Source of the DNA: Bacteroidota bacterium
Lineage (GTDB): Bacteria; Bacteroidota; Rhodothermia; Balneolales; HLUCCA01
Direction of reading: 5' to 3'
DNA: 64,000 nt
Assembly: GCA_020832235.1 (NCBI GenBank)
Contig: JAFIEZ010000018.1
Coordinates: forward strand, 248,001-312,000
Shown piece after piece: positions 1 to 8,248 of the stretch. The notes beneath the pieces are model-generated. The model did not search any database. It was not told the origin of the DNA and worked only from the letters and a program-made list of their open reading frames with translations. Within the stretch, counting starts at the first letter, position 1, and every line of letters starts with the position of its first letter. Made by a program: the position numbers and the translations under genes.

Positions 1-1491
1 TTGTTGAATAACGGCTCTTCTTTCGCCAACATCAACATTCCACGATACAGAATGAGCAGAACTCCAGCCGTGTCGGGTTCCGTATGAGCCTCTGTTATAT
101 AGTCCCAAAACAATGGATGTATTTGCATCCCTAAATGTCAGATTATCAAATAAGAGGCCCATACTCCATCGGCGATGCCCTTCGGAAGCATTATATGCAC
201 CTGTGGAAGTGCCGTTGTGAAACACCACACCTGAAACTGAAGCTGTTCCATTTGATACAAAGTCGTGCCGTCCTTCTGAAGCGTGTACGTCGGTAAATAG
301 AATATTAGTGGCACGGGCTTGTACGTTGAAGTTATATCGAAGTGCACCATCGATTGGTGAGTGCGGTTCCAGTGCTCTTGAATTCTGTATAGTTACGTGT
401 GACCCGTTGGTTACCCCTATACCTTGAAAACGAAAATGTAACACGGTTACACCGTATGCCCAACTATCTACAACTCCATTAAATATGAGTGCATTATTGC
501 CGTGGTTATTGGCGAACTCGCCATCACTTTCCAATACAAGTCGGAGGTGTTCTACGCCAGACTCAGCAACACGTTGACCGAAATTAGGTTTGGAAACCAA
601 TACTCTGGAAAGTCGTCTCTCCAGATGGTTGTACACAGGTGCATCGATCGCTATTACATTGCCGGATATACCTGTAATGGTACGGAGTTTTACAATATTC
701 AGATTGGACTCGAATTGTCGCCAAGGGTTTGGAGCTGTTTCAGCAAGACCGCCAAATTCGACAGCCTCAATCCAATCGTTTGTTGCTCCATGAAAAATGA
801 TAATCTCGTCTCCAACATCAAAACGTGATGCATCAGAAACTTCAAAGTGACGGTTGCCTACTGCAACAAATTCGCTCATAATTTCAACAATAGGAGAGCC
901 AGACACTGTACTCCAGTCTACATTGCCTCTTCCAACTTGGATCGATACACTACCAATTTCTTTGGCGGCATGTATTACCGTATTTTGCGCAGGGTCAACA
1001 TCGTCGCCGGACCCACGCAGCACAACACCACTTTGTGTAATGCGGATGGTGTTGGTGATTCGATACGTACCGGGATTCAGTAAAACGGCGCCTCTATGTC
1101 CATTCTCATCGGGCTCCATTTCACCAACTTCATCTAACGCTTCTTGTATTTGCTGGGTATCGTTGCCGGTAGAAGAAGGACTCAAGGTTATTCTTACGGG
1201 TAATTCAGGGAGCGGAACTCCGCCGCCTCGATAACCGGCATGACTAAAATCAGGAATACGATTTCCATCTTCGTCGGAGTAGTAAACCAGAGTCCCGTCT
1301 GCTCCTTTATAAATGATTGATGAATTCCAGCTTCCGGATTGTGAACTGGCAGAAGACGTGCTGAAGCGGGCGGATTCTTCGGCAAGTTGAGCTTGCAGTA
1401 AAACTGGAGAAAATCCAAAAATAGCTGCTGTTACCAAAAAAAGGGAAATAATACGAAGTTCAGATACTATTGAGAAAGGGATATTAGTCAT
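1..1491 (-). CDS. secreted right-handed beta-helix protein, 3'-truncated by window edge
   Basis: The minus frame is open from an ATG at 1491 to the left edge (about 497 codons, no stop). Residues 1-35 form a signal peptide ending in LLQAQ. A pectate-lyase-3-like start follows around residues 110-170: 'NDTQQIQEAL' then 'GAVLLNPGTYRI' and 'VVLRGSG', the usual entry of a parallel beta-helix. Later residues are short-turn helix repeats. This is a likely extracellular polysaccharide lyase or glycan-binding beta-helix; the family cannot be fixed, and DUF4955-like proteins are one possibility. A T9SS tail, if present, lies outside the window. An in-frame ATG at 1521 would add ten residues. It lies 177 bp downstream of the next beta-helix gene with terminator-like hairpins between, so it may be transcribed by read-through. 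Confidence 0.85.
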   Translation of the reverse strand, partial: MTNIPFSIVSELRIISLFLVTAAIFGFSPVLLQAQLAEESARFSTSSASSQSGSWNSSIIYKGADGTLVYYSDEDGNRIPDFSHAGYRGGGVPLPELPVRITLSPSSTGNDTQQIQEALDEVGEMEPDENGHRGAVLLNPGTYRITNTIRITQSGVVLRGSGDDVDPAQNTVIHAAKEIGSVSIQVGRGNVDWSTVSGSPIVEIMSEFVAVGNRHFEVSDASRFDVGDEIIIFHGATNDWIEAVEFGGLAETAPNPWRQFESNLNIVKLRTITGISGNVIAIDAPVYNHLERRLSRVLVSKPNFGQRVAESGVEHLRLVLESDGEFANNHGNNALIFNGVVDSWAYGVTVLHFRFQGIGVTNGSHVTIQNSRALEPHSPIDGALRYNFNVQARATNILFTDVHASEGRHDFVSNGTASVSGVVFHNGTSTGAYNASEGHRRWSMGLLFDNLTFRDANTSIVLGLYNRGSYGTRHGWSSAHSVSWNVDVGERRAVIQQ

Positions 1492-1524
1492 GGTCGTACT
1501 ACTACGTGGGATGATGATCATGTA

Positions 1525-1551
1525 AACCAAAAAAAAGGGCGTGAGAGCCCT
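1525..1551 (-). terminator. U-tract hairpin just upstream of the beta-helix start
   Basis: Read on the minus strand, AGGGC-tctcac-GCCCT is a 5 bp stem (6 with a G-U pair) followed directly by eight T. It ends only about 34 bases before the ATG at 1491 and 4 bases before the in-frame ATG at 1521. It has the form of an intrinsic terminator for the upstream gene, or an attenuator in the leader of the downstream gene. Confidence 0.5.
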
Positions 1552-1610
1552 CGTGTGATAAGAAAAGGGTACATCGCCTTTAACAGCGAGATACCCGAGG
1601 AGATAAAATG

Positions 1611-1637
1611 AGGGCCCTGAAAACGTCTCAGGGCCCT
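1611..1637 (-). terminator. hairpin downstream of the T9SS beta-helix gene
   Basis: AGGGCCCTGA at 1611-1620 is a perfect inverted repeat of TCAGGGCCCT at 1628-1637, a 10 bp GC-rich stem with a 7-base loop. It lies 32 bases past the stop of the minus-strand gene ending at 1669. On that strand the following bases (CATTTTATC) make only a weak U-tract; on the plus strand TTTT follows directly. Confidence 0.6.
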
Positions 1638-1668
1638 TTTATGTTAAACCATTCGGTTTAAAAAAGCA

Positions 1669-3546
1669 TTACTTGAGTAATGTCATTGAGTGAACCAGTG
1701 TTCTACCACTTGAGCCAACTTGCATTCTCACAATATAAACACCACTTGATAAGTTAGCAGCGTCGAAAGTTACAGTATGCTGACCTGCACTCTTCATACC
1801 CAGCTGCATGTTAGCAACACGCTGACCAACAACGTTGAATACTTCCATGGTCACGTTATCTGGTGTACCCAATTCAAAAACGATATTTGTTGTTGGGTTG
1901 AATGGATTAGGGAAGTTACCTACAAGACGGAAATCAGCAGGAACTTCTTCAGCTCTTTCTACACTTACCAAAACTTCACCATCACCCCATTTCTGGCGTA
2001 ACTCAGGATAGTAATTCAGGTTTCCTACTGGATAACCGTTTTCCGCATGCTGGAATGATTGAGAATCTGAGTTAAACCCAAGATCACGGAACCAACCTGC
2101 TGTAGGACCAGTAGGATCGATTGGATCGCCATCGCCAAAGAAGAAATATCTATCATCGGGATTTGCAATCAAATCTTCCCAGCGATCGTAGTGAGGAAAA
2201 GGGTCACCGGTTCCGAACCAGGTTTGACGAATTACATCAATCATACTATCTGGCATGTCGTTGATTGCGACATTTTCACGGATATTATTGTTGATGGTTA
2301 CCCAAGGCTCGTTGTTTTCACCCCAGGCTGTCAGTACGGAATCCATAGGAGCACGTAAAATTCTTACCAATGGAATTGTATCACGCAGAGCCCAGATTGG
2401 ATTGTCGGGCTCAATGTCTGGATTAGCCCATCTCCATGCAGGATCTGTTGCTGACGGATAGCTGCCTCGGCCGAGAGAAGGATGGCTCTCACGAGTGACG
2501 TTACTAACTTCTGTCCAGAGGTCGAGGTATTGCTGAGCCGGTAGCCCGCCAAAATTATTGTTTTTTATCACAATAGTTCGCTCTGAATCCAGCATGGGTG
2601 CCTCATCAGGATTTTCTTCGAAGATATCTGCATAAAGGTTTATGCCAATAAATCCGCCAGTACTAAAGTAGCGAGGGCCATCGTAACCAGGACCGGCATC
2701 ACCTACGAGTTCAGCTGACTCCCAATCTCCGTCAAGCGCAACATTGTGGAATAAGCTGTTCTTGATTGTAATTTCTCTGGCAAGATGTAAATCAAAGCTG
2801 CTAAGAGAGTGATTTACTACCGTTACATGGTCCATGTATACATGGTTTATGACGGCACCACCAGAGCGAATCAGATGGAAATTAATTTGATAAATACTGC
2901 TGTTTATAACAATAAGTGAGTCAGTGTCATTACCACGGGTATCAATAAAGCGTTGGTTAGGTACACTTGTGTGACGACCTGCATTTGCGAAGAACGAATC
3001 TTCTACTCTTACAGTATTACCGGTAGCACCAAGCCACCAGAAGTAGCCTCGACCCCCAACAAAATAACTGTGCTGGTATTTCATATGAATATCTTGTACA
3101 GCAGATCGTTGGTTTTCTGTTTTGCCACCAAAGTCATCCAGACCGAAGAACATTACACCTTTAACGTCAACATCATCGCGGTAAAAAGATATTCTTCCGC
3201 TAGCTCCCAGAAGGTCTGTCCCTCTGCGAATGATGGGGGGATTGTCAGATGGAAATTCTTCCGCTTCAATATGAAGTGGGTGCTGATAACCCAGCTGGTT
3301 TTCAAGGAAGTAGGTTTTTCCGTTTCGTAGTACATAAATAACATCGCCACCATTATCCTCGATAGCTTTATTTAAAGCTCCAATTTCTAGAGGAAAGTCA
3401 TCCGGTTCTACAATTATACGTGTTTTCTCCTGAGCCTGGAGTGATTGTACCCCGGCTGTTGCACACAGCATCAAAAGTGCTACGAGCGTTATCCACAATT
3501 TCCCAAAAATGGGTTTCTGTGTTGTTTTTGTATTACTAAGTTTCAT
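1669..3546 (-). CDS. secreted parallel beta-helix protein with T9SS type-A sorting tail
   Basis: The start is taken at the ATG at 3546, because the signal peptide 'LWITLVALLMLCATAGVQS' begins soon after it; an upstream ATG at 3591 would put 15 charged residues in front. Residues about 60-330 are a right-handed beta-helix of short repeats with asparagine ladders, such as 'VINSSIYQINFHLIRSGG' and 'VYMDHVTVVNHS'. This resembles polysaccharide-lyase-6/pectate-lyase type folds, but no catalytic residues were assigned. The last ~75 residues are a sorting domain ('GNFPNPFNPTTNIVFEL' to 'MTLLK'), so the protein should be exported by the type IX system and anchored or released at the surface. It lies 133 bp downstream of the TonB-dependent receptor and is probably co-expressed with it, as the surface glycan-handling partner where a SusD would normally sit. 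Confidence 0.8.
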   Translation of the reverse strand: MKLSNTKTTQKPIFGKLWITLVALLMLCATAGVQSLQAQEKTRIIVEPDDFPLEIGALNKAIEDNGGDVIYVLRNGKTYFLENQLGYQHPLHIEAEEFPSDNPPIIRRGTDLLGASGRISFYRDDVDVKGVMFFGLDDFGGKTENQRSAVQDIHMKYQHSYFVGGRGYFWWLGATGNTVRVEDSFFANAGRHTSVPNQRFIDTRGNDTDSLIVINSSIYQINFHLIRSGGAVINHVYMDHVTVVNHSLSSFDLHLAREITIKNSLFHNVALDGDWESAELVGDAGPGYDGPRYFSTGGFIGINLYADIFEENPDEAPMLDSERTIVIKNNNFGGLPAQQYLDLWTEVSNVTRESHPSLGRGSYPSATDPAWRWANPDIEPDNPIWALRDTIPLVRILRAPMDSVLTAWGENNEPWVTINNNIRENVAINDMPDSMIDVIRQTWFGTGDPFPHYDRWEDLIANPDDRYFFFGDGDPIDPTGPTAGWFRDLGFNSDSQSFQHAENGYPVGNLNYYPELRQKWGDGEVLVSVERAEEVPADFRLVGNFPNPFNPTTNIVFELGTPDNVTMEVFNVVGQRVANMQLGMKSAGQHTVTFDAANLSSGVYIVRMQVGSSGRTLVHSMTLLK

Positions 3547-3679
3547 AGTGTTATTTTTTGGATTTGGTGCCCTGCCAATCAGTATGCACACTTGTTGTTT
3601 ATGTTTCTATTGACTGCGATTTATTGTTGAATATTTATTTATAGTTGGTGTGGTTTGATGCCTGTTGTGCTGGCTGCTG

Positions 3680-6600
3680 TTAGAATGTAATTTCCATCCC
3701 TACATCAAAGGATGCACCATAATATTCTATGGTTCTGGGTCTGTCGTAGGTAAACTGAGAAGATCTATCTGCCCGGTTTGTGACATTATTCAAGTTTGCA
3801 TAGATGCTCAACCTGCGGTTAAAGAAACGTTGACGAATACTGGCATCATATCTCAAGTAATCGTCTGTATACCGGTCTGTTTCTGGTCTGGAACCAACAG
3901 ATCGTAATGTAGCTCCCTGAAATTGAACAGAGACTCTGGAGGAGAACCCTTTATAGTCATAACCCAGTGAGAGATTAGCAATAAGATCAGCCTGATGAAT
4001 CATTGGTGCTACGCGGAAGGTGTCTATACCAACAATGCCCTGCCTTGTTCTTCTGAATTCAAAGCTATGATAGTTTGCCTCAGAGAAGAACCTGGACATA
4101 TTTGCGTTTACTACCAGACCATTAAAGGGATTGGGCAACCATGTCAGGTTACTTTGCCACTCGATTTCAAATCCATGTACGGTTGTAAGATTCTCATTGT
4201 TTACCGGTTCCGTAATTTCGAATAACCTGGTATTTGCTGGGAGACCTATTTCTGCAGGGGTAATGACATTTGCATTTCTGGTGTAAATAAGATCTTCTAT
4301 CTCTTTGTAGAAACCACCCACAGTAAAGAGCCCTAAGCGATTATGAAAAACAGTTAAGAACAAATCATAATTGGTAGCACGCATGGGTTTAATTTGTGTA
4401 TTACCTCTTCTCACAGTACCCGCATCGTAACCGATAAAGAATCGTGGTGACATATGATTAAATGATGGTCTTGACGTTGAGACCGTTCGCGCGGCACGTA
4501 CGTCAAACCAGTCGGTTACACGAAACCTTGCCTGCACCATAGGAAATACCATCCCTTTATTACGTGACGCAGTAGAGTCTACGGTTAGCTCATCAAATGC
4601 ATCTTCTGTTAAGTCCTGAAGGTTTCCAGAAAAAATTGCTTTAGGGGCAGTGTAATCGGAATGTTCATGCTCATAACGTACGCCAGGTAAAATCATCAGC
4701 CTGGAGCCGATATTGAGCTCGGTCATTATATAAGCGGCCGACAGCCTCTCGTTAGCTCTGTAATCGTTAAGGCTACTTTGAGCCTGGGTTCGGTAATAAT
4801 TTTCGTGCGCACCCCATATCATATCCAAAAAGCTGATAGCAGGGAGGTGTGCCATTTCGTAATTCCCATTCACGATGCTGAACGACCTGTCTGGTTGAGA
4901 AATGAACGGAATCATGCTGGCCCGACCGCTCTGATTAATAACCCACGGGAACGGTGACTCAGGATCATTGAATAAGTTGGGTGTTTCCCAGTTATATACC
5001 CGGTAACCGAGCGTATTTCTTTCTCTGAACGTATCGTAGTGCTTACCACCTAATTTCACGTAGCCCGATACATACCGACTTACATTTACTGGAATGGTAA
5101 AGTCTAGAGATGCTGCAAGATTCTCCTGTTTTTGGAAGCTTACTTCATTCAGGAACGTCTCCAGGAAAGCCCGTTCTGTTCTATTTAAGGCCAACGGTGG
5201 AATAGCATCTGGACCGATGGTGGCGAAGTCTACATTTGTTCTCTCAAACGCACTTGGCTCAAAAAACCACGCTTGGTGATCATAAGGAATATCATTTGTA
5301 GTTACACTTCTGTTGAGACGCCAGTCTATTTCGAGCCATGTAAATTGATGACGACCAGAGAGTGTGCTATTAAGCGTAGAGGTTTCTCTCAAGGTTTTCC
5401 GAGGTCTCCACTCCTGACGGTTGTTACTAAGGCTGTAGTTCCTTCTATTTTGTAAATCTTCTCTGTCGAGACTGCTGTACGTATTATTGAAGAACAATCG
5501 ACCATTTTTCAATCTCCAATCTAGAGATAGTCCGCCACCGAGACGATTACGCGTACTTGACATGTCGGTAAGATTAAGGCTGGTTACCTCAATTGGTGCA
5601 TGCGGCTCACCCTCACGCGCATCTCTTAAGATGGAATAGGATGAACCTAAGACATGAGCACTTCGCTCAACTTGCTCTGCCGTCAGAGAGCCCATAACGC
5701 CCAGACGGTTATCAAGAAAACGACTGCTGGCAGACGCTGTAATGTTGTACCTGCCAACTGCACCTAGCTGATTATTGTATCCACTGCCGATATTTAAACG
5801 ATATCGCGTTTCATCGGGTGCTCCTCCCATACGGAAATTCACGGAACCACCGATTGCATCGGCATCCATATCGGGCCTGATAGCTTTGTAAACTTCAATA
5901 CCGGCAAGCATTTCAGGGGAAATCATACTCAAATTAACAGACCTGTCATCATCCGTTCCGGGTACTCTGTTCCCGTCAATCGTGATGGAACTGAATCGTG
6001 GACCCATACCCCGTATGGCAACCCGGCTTCCCTCACCAGCATCACGCAATATGGCTACACCCGGCAGACGACCAATAGATTCGGCTGCATTTGCATCAGG
6101 TAACTCACGCAGGCGTGTTTCTGAAACCACATTTACGATTGTGTTGGAATTTACCTGTTGCCGAATCGCATTAGCTTGCCCCAATGCCTGCGTCTGAATA
6201 ACAATTTCCTCACCCATCACCGTATCGGTTTGCAATCGGATGTTCAGGGTAATACGCTCGCCGCCTACCACATTAGCCACCAACTCCTGGGTAACATAAC
6301 CCAGGTAGCGTACAATAAGGACTTGCTCACCTGCAGGTAGCCTCGTTATCAAGAATTCACCGTCGTAGTTGGTAACGGCACCTATTGCCGTATTTCGCAA
6401 TATAATACTGGCGCCTATAAGCGCTTCGCCAGTACCCGCATCAACTATGGTACCGGCAACTTCTCCGCGCTCTTGTTGTTGAGGATCATTAGAAGATGCA
6501 TAATTGGCTTGCCCTTCACCTGAGTCAGGATTTGACAAAGCTGTATTCAAAGCGCTTCCATAAAGTGGCGAAAAAAAAGCAAGTTCCTGGGTGGTTTGAT

Positions 6601-6700
6601 TTTGATTCGTTTGTTGTCCAAAAGCAGTGCTTACCGTAAAGTAAGCGGTAAAGCTAAGCAGTACTGAAACGTTGAAAAGGAATTTGTAATATCTAGACAT
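3680..6700 (-). CDS. TonB-dependent outer-membrane receptor (SusC-like, CarboxypepD_reg N-terminus)
   Basis: 1006 residues. The signal peptide ends near 'STAFGQQ'. A carboxypeptidase-regulatory-like beta-sandwich lies at about residues 80-160 ('GTIVDAGTGEALIGASIIL', 'GYVTQELV'). The plug follows at about 180-290 ('AAESIGRLPGVAILRDAGEG', 'IRGMGPRFSSITIDGNRVP'), then a large beta-barrel ending in aromatic 'MEITF', the outer-membrane insertion signal. Its role is TonB-driven import of an oligosaccharide. The plug style ('SIGRLPGV', 'RPDMDADAIGGSVNFR') is that of receptors found in SusD-independent carbohydrate loci. It lies downstream of an ECF sigma factor and FecR remnant and upstream of secreted beta-helix proteins. 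No SusD gene is present. The substrate is inferred to be a breakdown product of the glycan attacked by the neighbours. Confidence 0.93.
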   Translation of the reverse strand: MSRYYKFLFNVSVLLSFTAYFTVSTAFGQQTNQNQTTQELAFFSPLYGSALNTALSNPDSGEGQANYASSNDPQQQERGEVAGTIVDAGTGEALIGASIILRNTAIGAVTNYDGEFLITRLPAGEQVLIVRYLGYVTQELVANVVGGERITLNIRLQTDTVMGEEIVIQTQALGQANAIRQQVNSNTIVNVVSETRLRELPDANAAESIGRLPGVAILRDAGEGSRVAIRGMGPRFSSITIDGNRVPGTDDDRSVNLSMISPEMLAGIEVYKAIRPDMDADAIGGSVNFRMGGAPDETRYRLNIGSGYNNQLGAVGRYNITASASSRFLDNRLGVMGSLTAEQVERSAHVLGSSYSILRDAREGEPHAPIEVTSLNLTDMSSTRNRLGGGLSLDWRLKNGRLFFNNTYSSLDREDLQNRRNYSLSNNRQEWRPRKTLRETSTLNSTLSGRHQFTWLEIDWRLNRSVTTNDIPYDHQAWFFEPSAFERTNVDFATIGPDAIPPLALNRTERAFLETFLNEVSFQKQENLAASLDFTIPVNVSRYVSGYVKLGGKHYDTFRERNTLGYRVYNWETPNLFNDPESPFPWVINQSGRASMIPFISQPDRSFSIVNGNYEMAHLPAISFLDMIWGAHENYYRTQAQSSLNDYRANERLSAAYIMTELNIGSRLMILPGVRYEHEHSDYTAPKAIFSGNLQDLTEDAFDELTVDSTASRNKGMVFPMVQARFRVTDWFDVRAARTVSTSRPSFNHMSPRFFIGYDAGTVRRGNTQIKPMRATNYDLFLTVFHNRLGLFTVGGFYKEIEDLIYTRNANVITPAEIGLPANTRLFEITEPVNNENLTTVHGFEIEWQSNLTWLPNPFNGLVVNANMSRFFSEANYHSFEFRRTRQGIVGIDTFRVAPMIHQADLIANLSLGYDYKGFSSRVSVQFQGATLRSVGSRPETDRYTDDYLRYDASIRQRFFNRRLSIYANLNNVTNRADRSSQFTYDRPRTIEYYGASFDVGMEITF

Positions 6701-6938
6701 CTGTTTTTTCAGATTTAATTATTGCGGCAATAGATCAAGACGCGACTATAGTTTCAAAAAGAAATCGGGGACCGTTCCCCAAAAAAGAAATGAAGCTACA
6801 CATAGTTCTTTCACAAGAAGACGATTGAAACACGAAAAACCCTTACACCCTATTTGAAATTAATTCTGCTTAATGACGTACCCGAAGTTCAAAAAATAGC
6901 TAACTCATTATCCCCTAAAGAAATTCTCACTCCGCCTA

Positions 6939-7157
6939 TCAAGACTTCGATAACAATTCTACTTCATGTCTTTCTATCAGAGCGTCTAATTCAGCCCATG
7001 AAGCTTCTATTTTCCAGCGAGGTATAGATGTTTTTTTTGTATACCAGAGTTTTCGCAAGTCCGCTGCCAATACCTCGAGCTGTGGATTTTGACACAATAT
7101 GGTTTCCAGCTGGTCTGCCTGAACCTTTGTATACTCGCGGGACAGGTATTTGCCCAT
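6939..7157 (-). CDS. truncated FecR-like anti-sigma domain (N-terminal part only)
   Basis: 72 residues match the shape of the cytoplasmic N-terminal helical domain of FecR anti-sigma factors: a short acidic/helical start, 'QADQLETILCQNPQLEVL', then 'LRKLW' and 'ASWAELDALI', the conserved tryptophan pattern. A full FecR is normally about 300-350 residues with a membrane helix and periplasmic FecR/DUF4974 domain. Here a TGA stops the frame right after the helical domain, and I see no membrane helix or FecR domain in the 240 bp before the receptor gene. The frame is open for some 25 codons upstream without another ATG, so a GTG or TTG start is possible. It sits between sigma factor and receptor, exactly where fecR belongs. 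It may be a decaying gene or a free-standing soluble anti-sigma domain. Confidence 0.6.
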   Translation of the reverse strand: MGKYLSREYTKVQADQLETILCQNPQLEVLAADLRKLWYTKKTSIPRWKIEASWAELDALIERHEVELLSKS

Positions 7158-7353
7158 TTTGTTATATATACTATTCTCGTCGATGTCTTTTTCTGTTTTA
7201 TAATGCCTGCCTGCTATGCTTATTCTACTAACAACGATGCTTTCAAAGAAACACCAGCTGTATGTAGTATAGATACGACAGAAATCTTACACACCCTTAC
7301 AACTGCAAGCCAATCAAAAACAATTAGTTCATTTCGGTATGATAATAGAATAG

Positions 7354-7911
7354 CTATAGATAATCCTTCAGGGATGTACGCAGCTTTTTTAATGCTCGCC
7401 CTATTTGAGTTTCAACCGTTTTTACCGAAACCCCCTGAATTTCAGCAATTTCTTTATATGTGAGCCCCTGCTGACGACTCATAAGAAAAATTATCCGACA
7501 TTTGGGTGGCAACTGGTTTACTTCTTTATTTATCGCGCTGGCAAGTTGCTGGCTAGACAAGAGATCTTCATCCTCGGAAGTATCAATCTGGTTGAGAATA
7601 CTACGATTCTCCCATTTTCTCACCACCTTCTGATGTTTCAGGTAATCTAACGAGCGATTTTTTGTAGCTCTGTAGAGATATGATCTGATGCTGCCCGAAG
7701 GTGACCAGCTCTCCCGTTGCTCCCATATCGCTAAAAACATATCCTGTACCAGTTCTTTGGCCACTTCTGCATCATGAGTCATATAGTAAGCGAATTCACA
7801 AAGACTCAAAAAATTCACCCTGTATATTTGAGCAAATGCCTCTTTGTCCCCATTATTTACAGCTAACACCAAGCTAGACTCATCTTGCTTTTCAGTACCC
7901 TTAGAAGCCAT
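7354..7911 (-). CDS. ECF RNA polymerase sigma factor, FecI/sigma-70 Bacteroidetes type
   Basis: 185 residues. Sigma region 2 is at about residues 25-95 ('FAQIYRVNFLSLCEFAYYMT', 'ELVQDMFLAIWEQRE'). Region 4 is at about 125-180 ('LPPKCRIIFLMSRQQGLTYK', 'IAEIQGVSVKTVETQIGRAL', a helix-turn-helix). The length and the 'SIRSYLYRATKNRSLDYLKH' segment fit the FecI-like group that controls TonB-dependent receptor genes in Bacteroidota. The start at 7911 has an unusually good Shine-Dalgarno for this window (GGGGGTGAG, 5 bases upstream). The gene heads the series FecI - FecR remnant - receptor - beta-helix proteins, so it probably drives that series once its anti-sigma factor is released. The partner anti-sigma is truncated, which makes constitutive activity or a changed control mode possible. 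Confidence 0.93.
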   Translation of the reverse strand: MASKGTEKQDESSLVLAVNNGDKEAFAQIYRVNFLSLCEFAYYMTHDAEVAKELVQDMFLAIWEQRESWSPSGSIRSYLYRATKNRSLDYLKHQKVVRKWENRSILNQIDTSEDEDLLSSQQLASAINKEVNQLPPKCRIIFLMSRQQGLTYKEIAEIQGVSVKTVETQIGRALKKLRTSLKDYL

Positions 7912-8248
7912 TTATCTCACCCCCACAATATTCAACGTTGACGCTAAAATGGCGCAACAATAATGTCCACTTTGTTTATTCGCCAATAAACAGGTGCCTA
8001 AACCCTTAATTAAACGGTTAAGTAAAATTAGAAAAAACCTCATCTTGTAAAGCACAACCCTAATTGATTACCTATATCATCCCTAATTTTGGCTCATCTT
8101 TTAGCCATTCAGTACCAAGACGATGCCATGACCTGTTTTCCGTGTCTTGGAACCTTTTTTTACAGGCCGATTGAGGTTATGCAGAAGGTCGGCACACCAA
8201 ATACGATTTGCAAGGCAACACATTAAATCTGGCACAAAAATTAATCCT
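7912..8248. promoter_or_regulatory. intergenic region upstream of the ECF sigma gene
   Basis: These 337 bp without a gene lie between the sigma-factor start and the BNR-4 gene stop. A perfect 7 bp inverted repeat (GTTTATT-cgcc-AATAAAC, 7974-7991) lies 63-80 bases upstream of the sigma-factor ATG and could be an operator. Another inverted repeat, CCAAGAC (8115-8121) with GTCTTGG (8144-8150), has a 22-base loop and a T-run on the plus strand, where no gene ends. I could not assign a promoter with confidence. Confidence 0.35.

Noticed and set aside
8115-8150. Plus-strand terminator (CCAAGAC ... GTCTTGG then T-run)
   Set aside because: The 22-base loop is long and no plus-strand gene ends here; kept only as a note in the intergenic entry.
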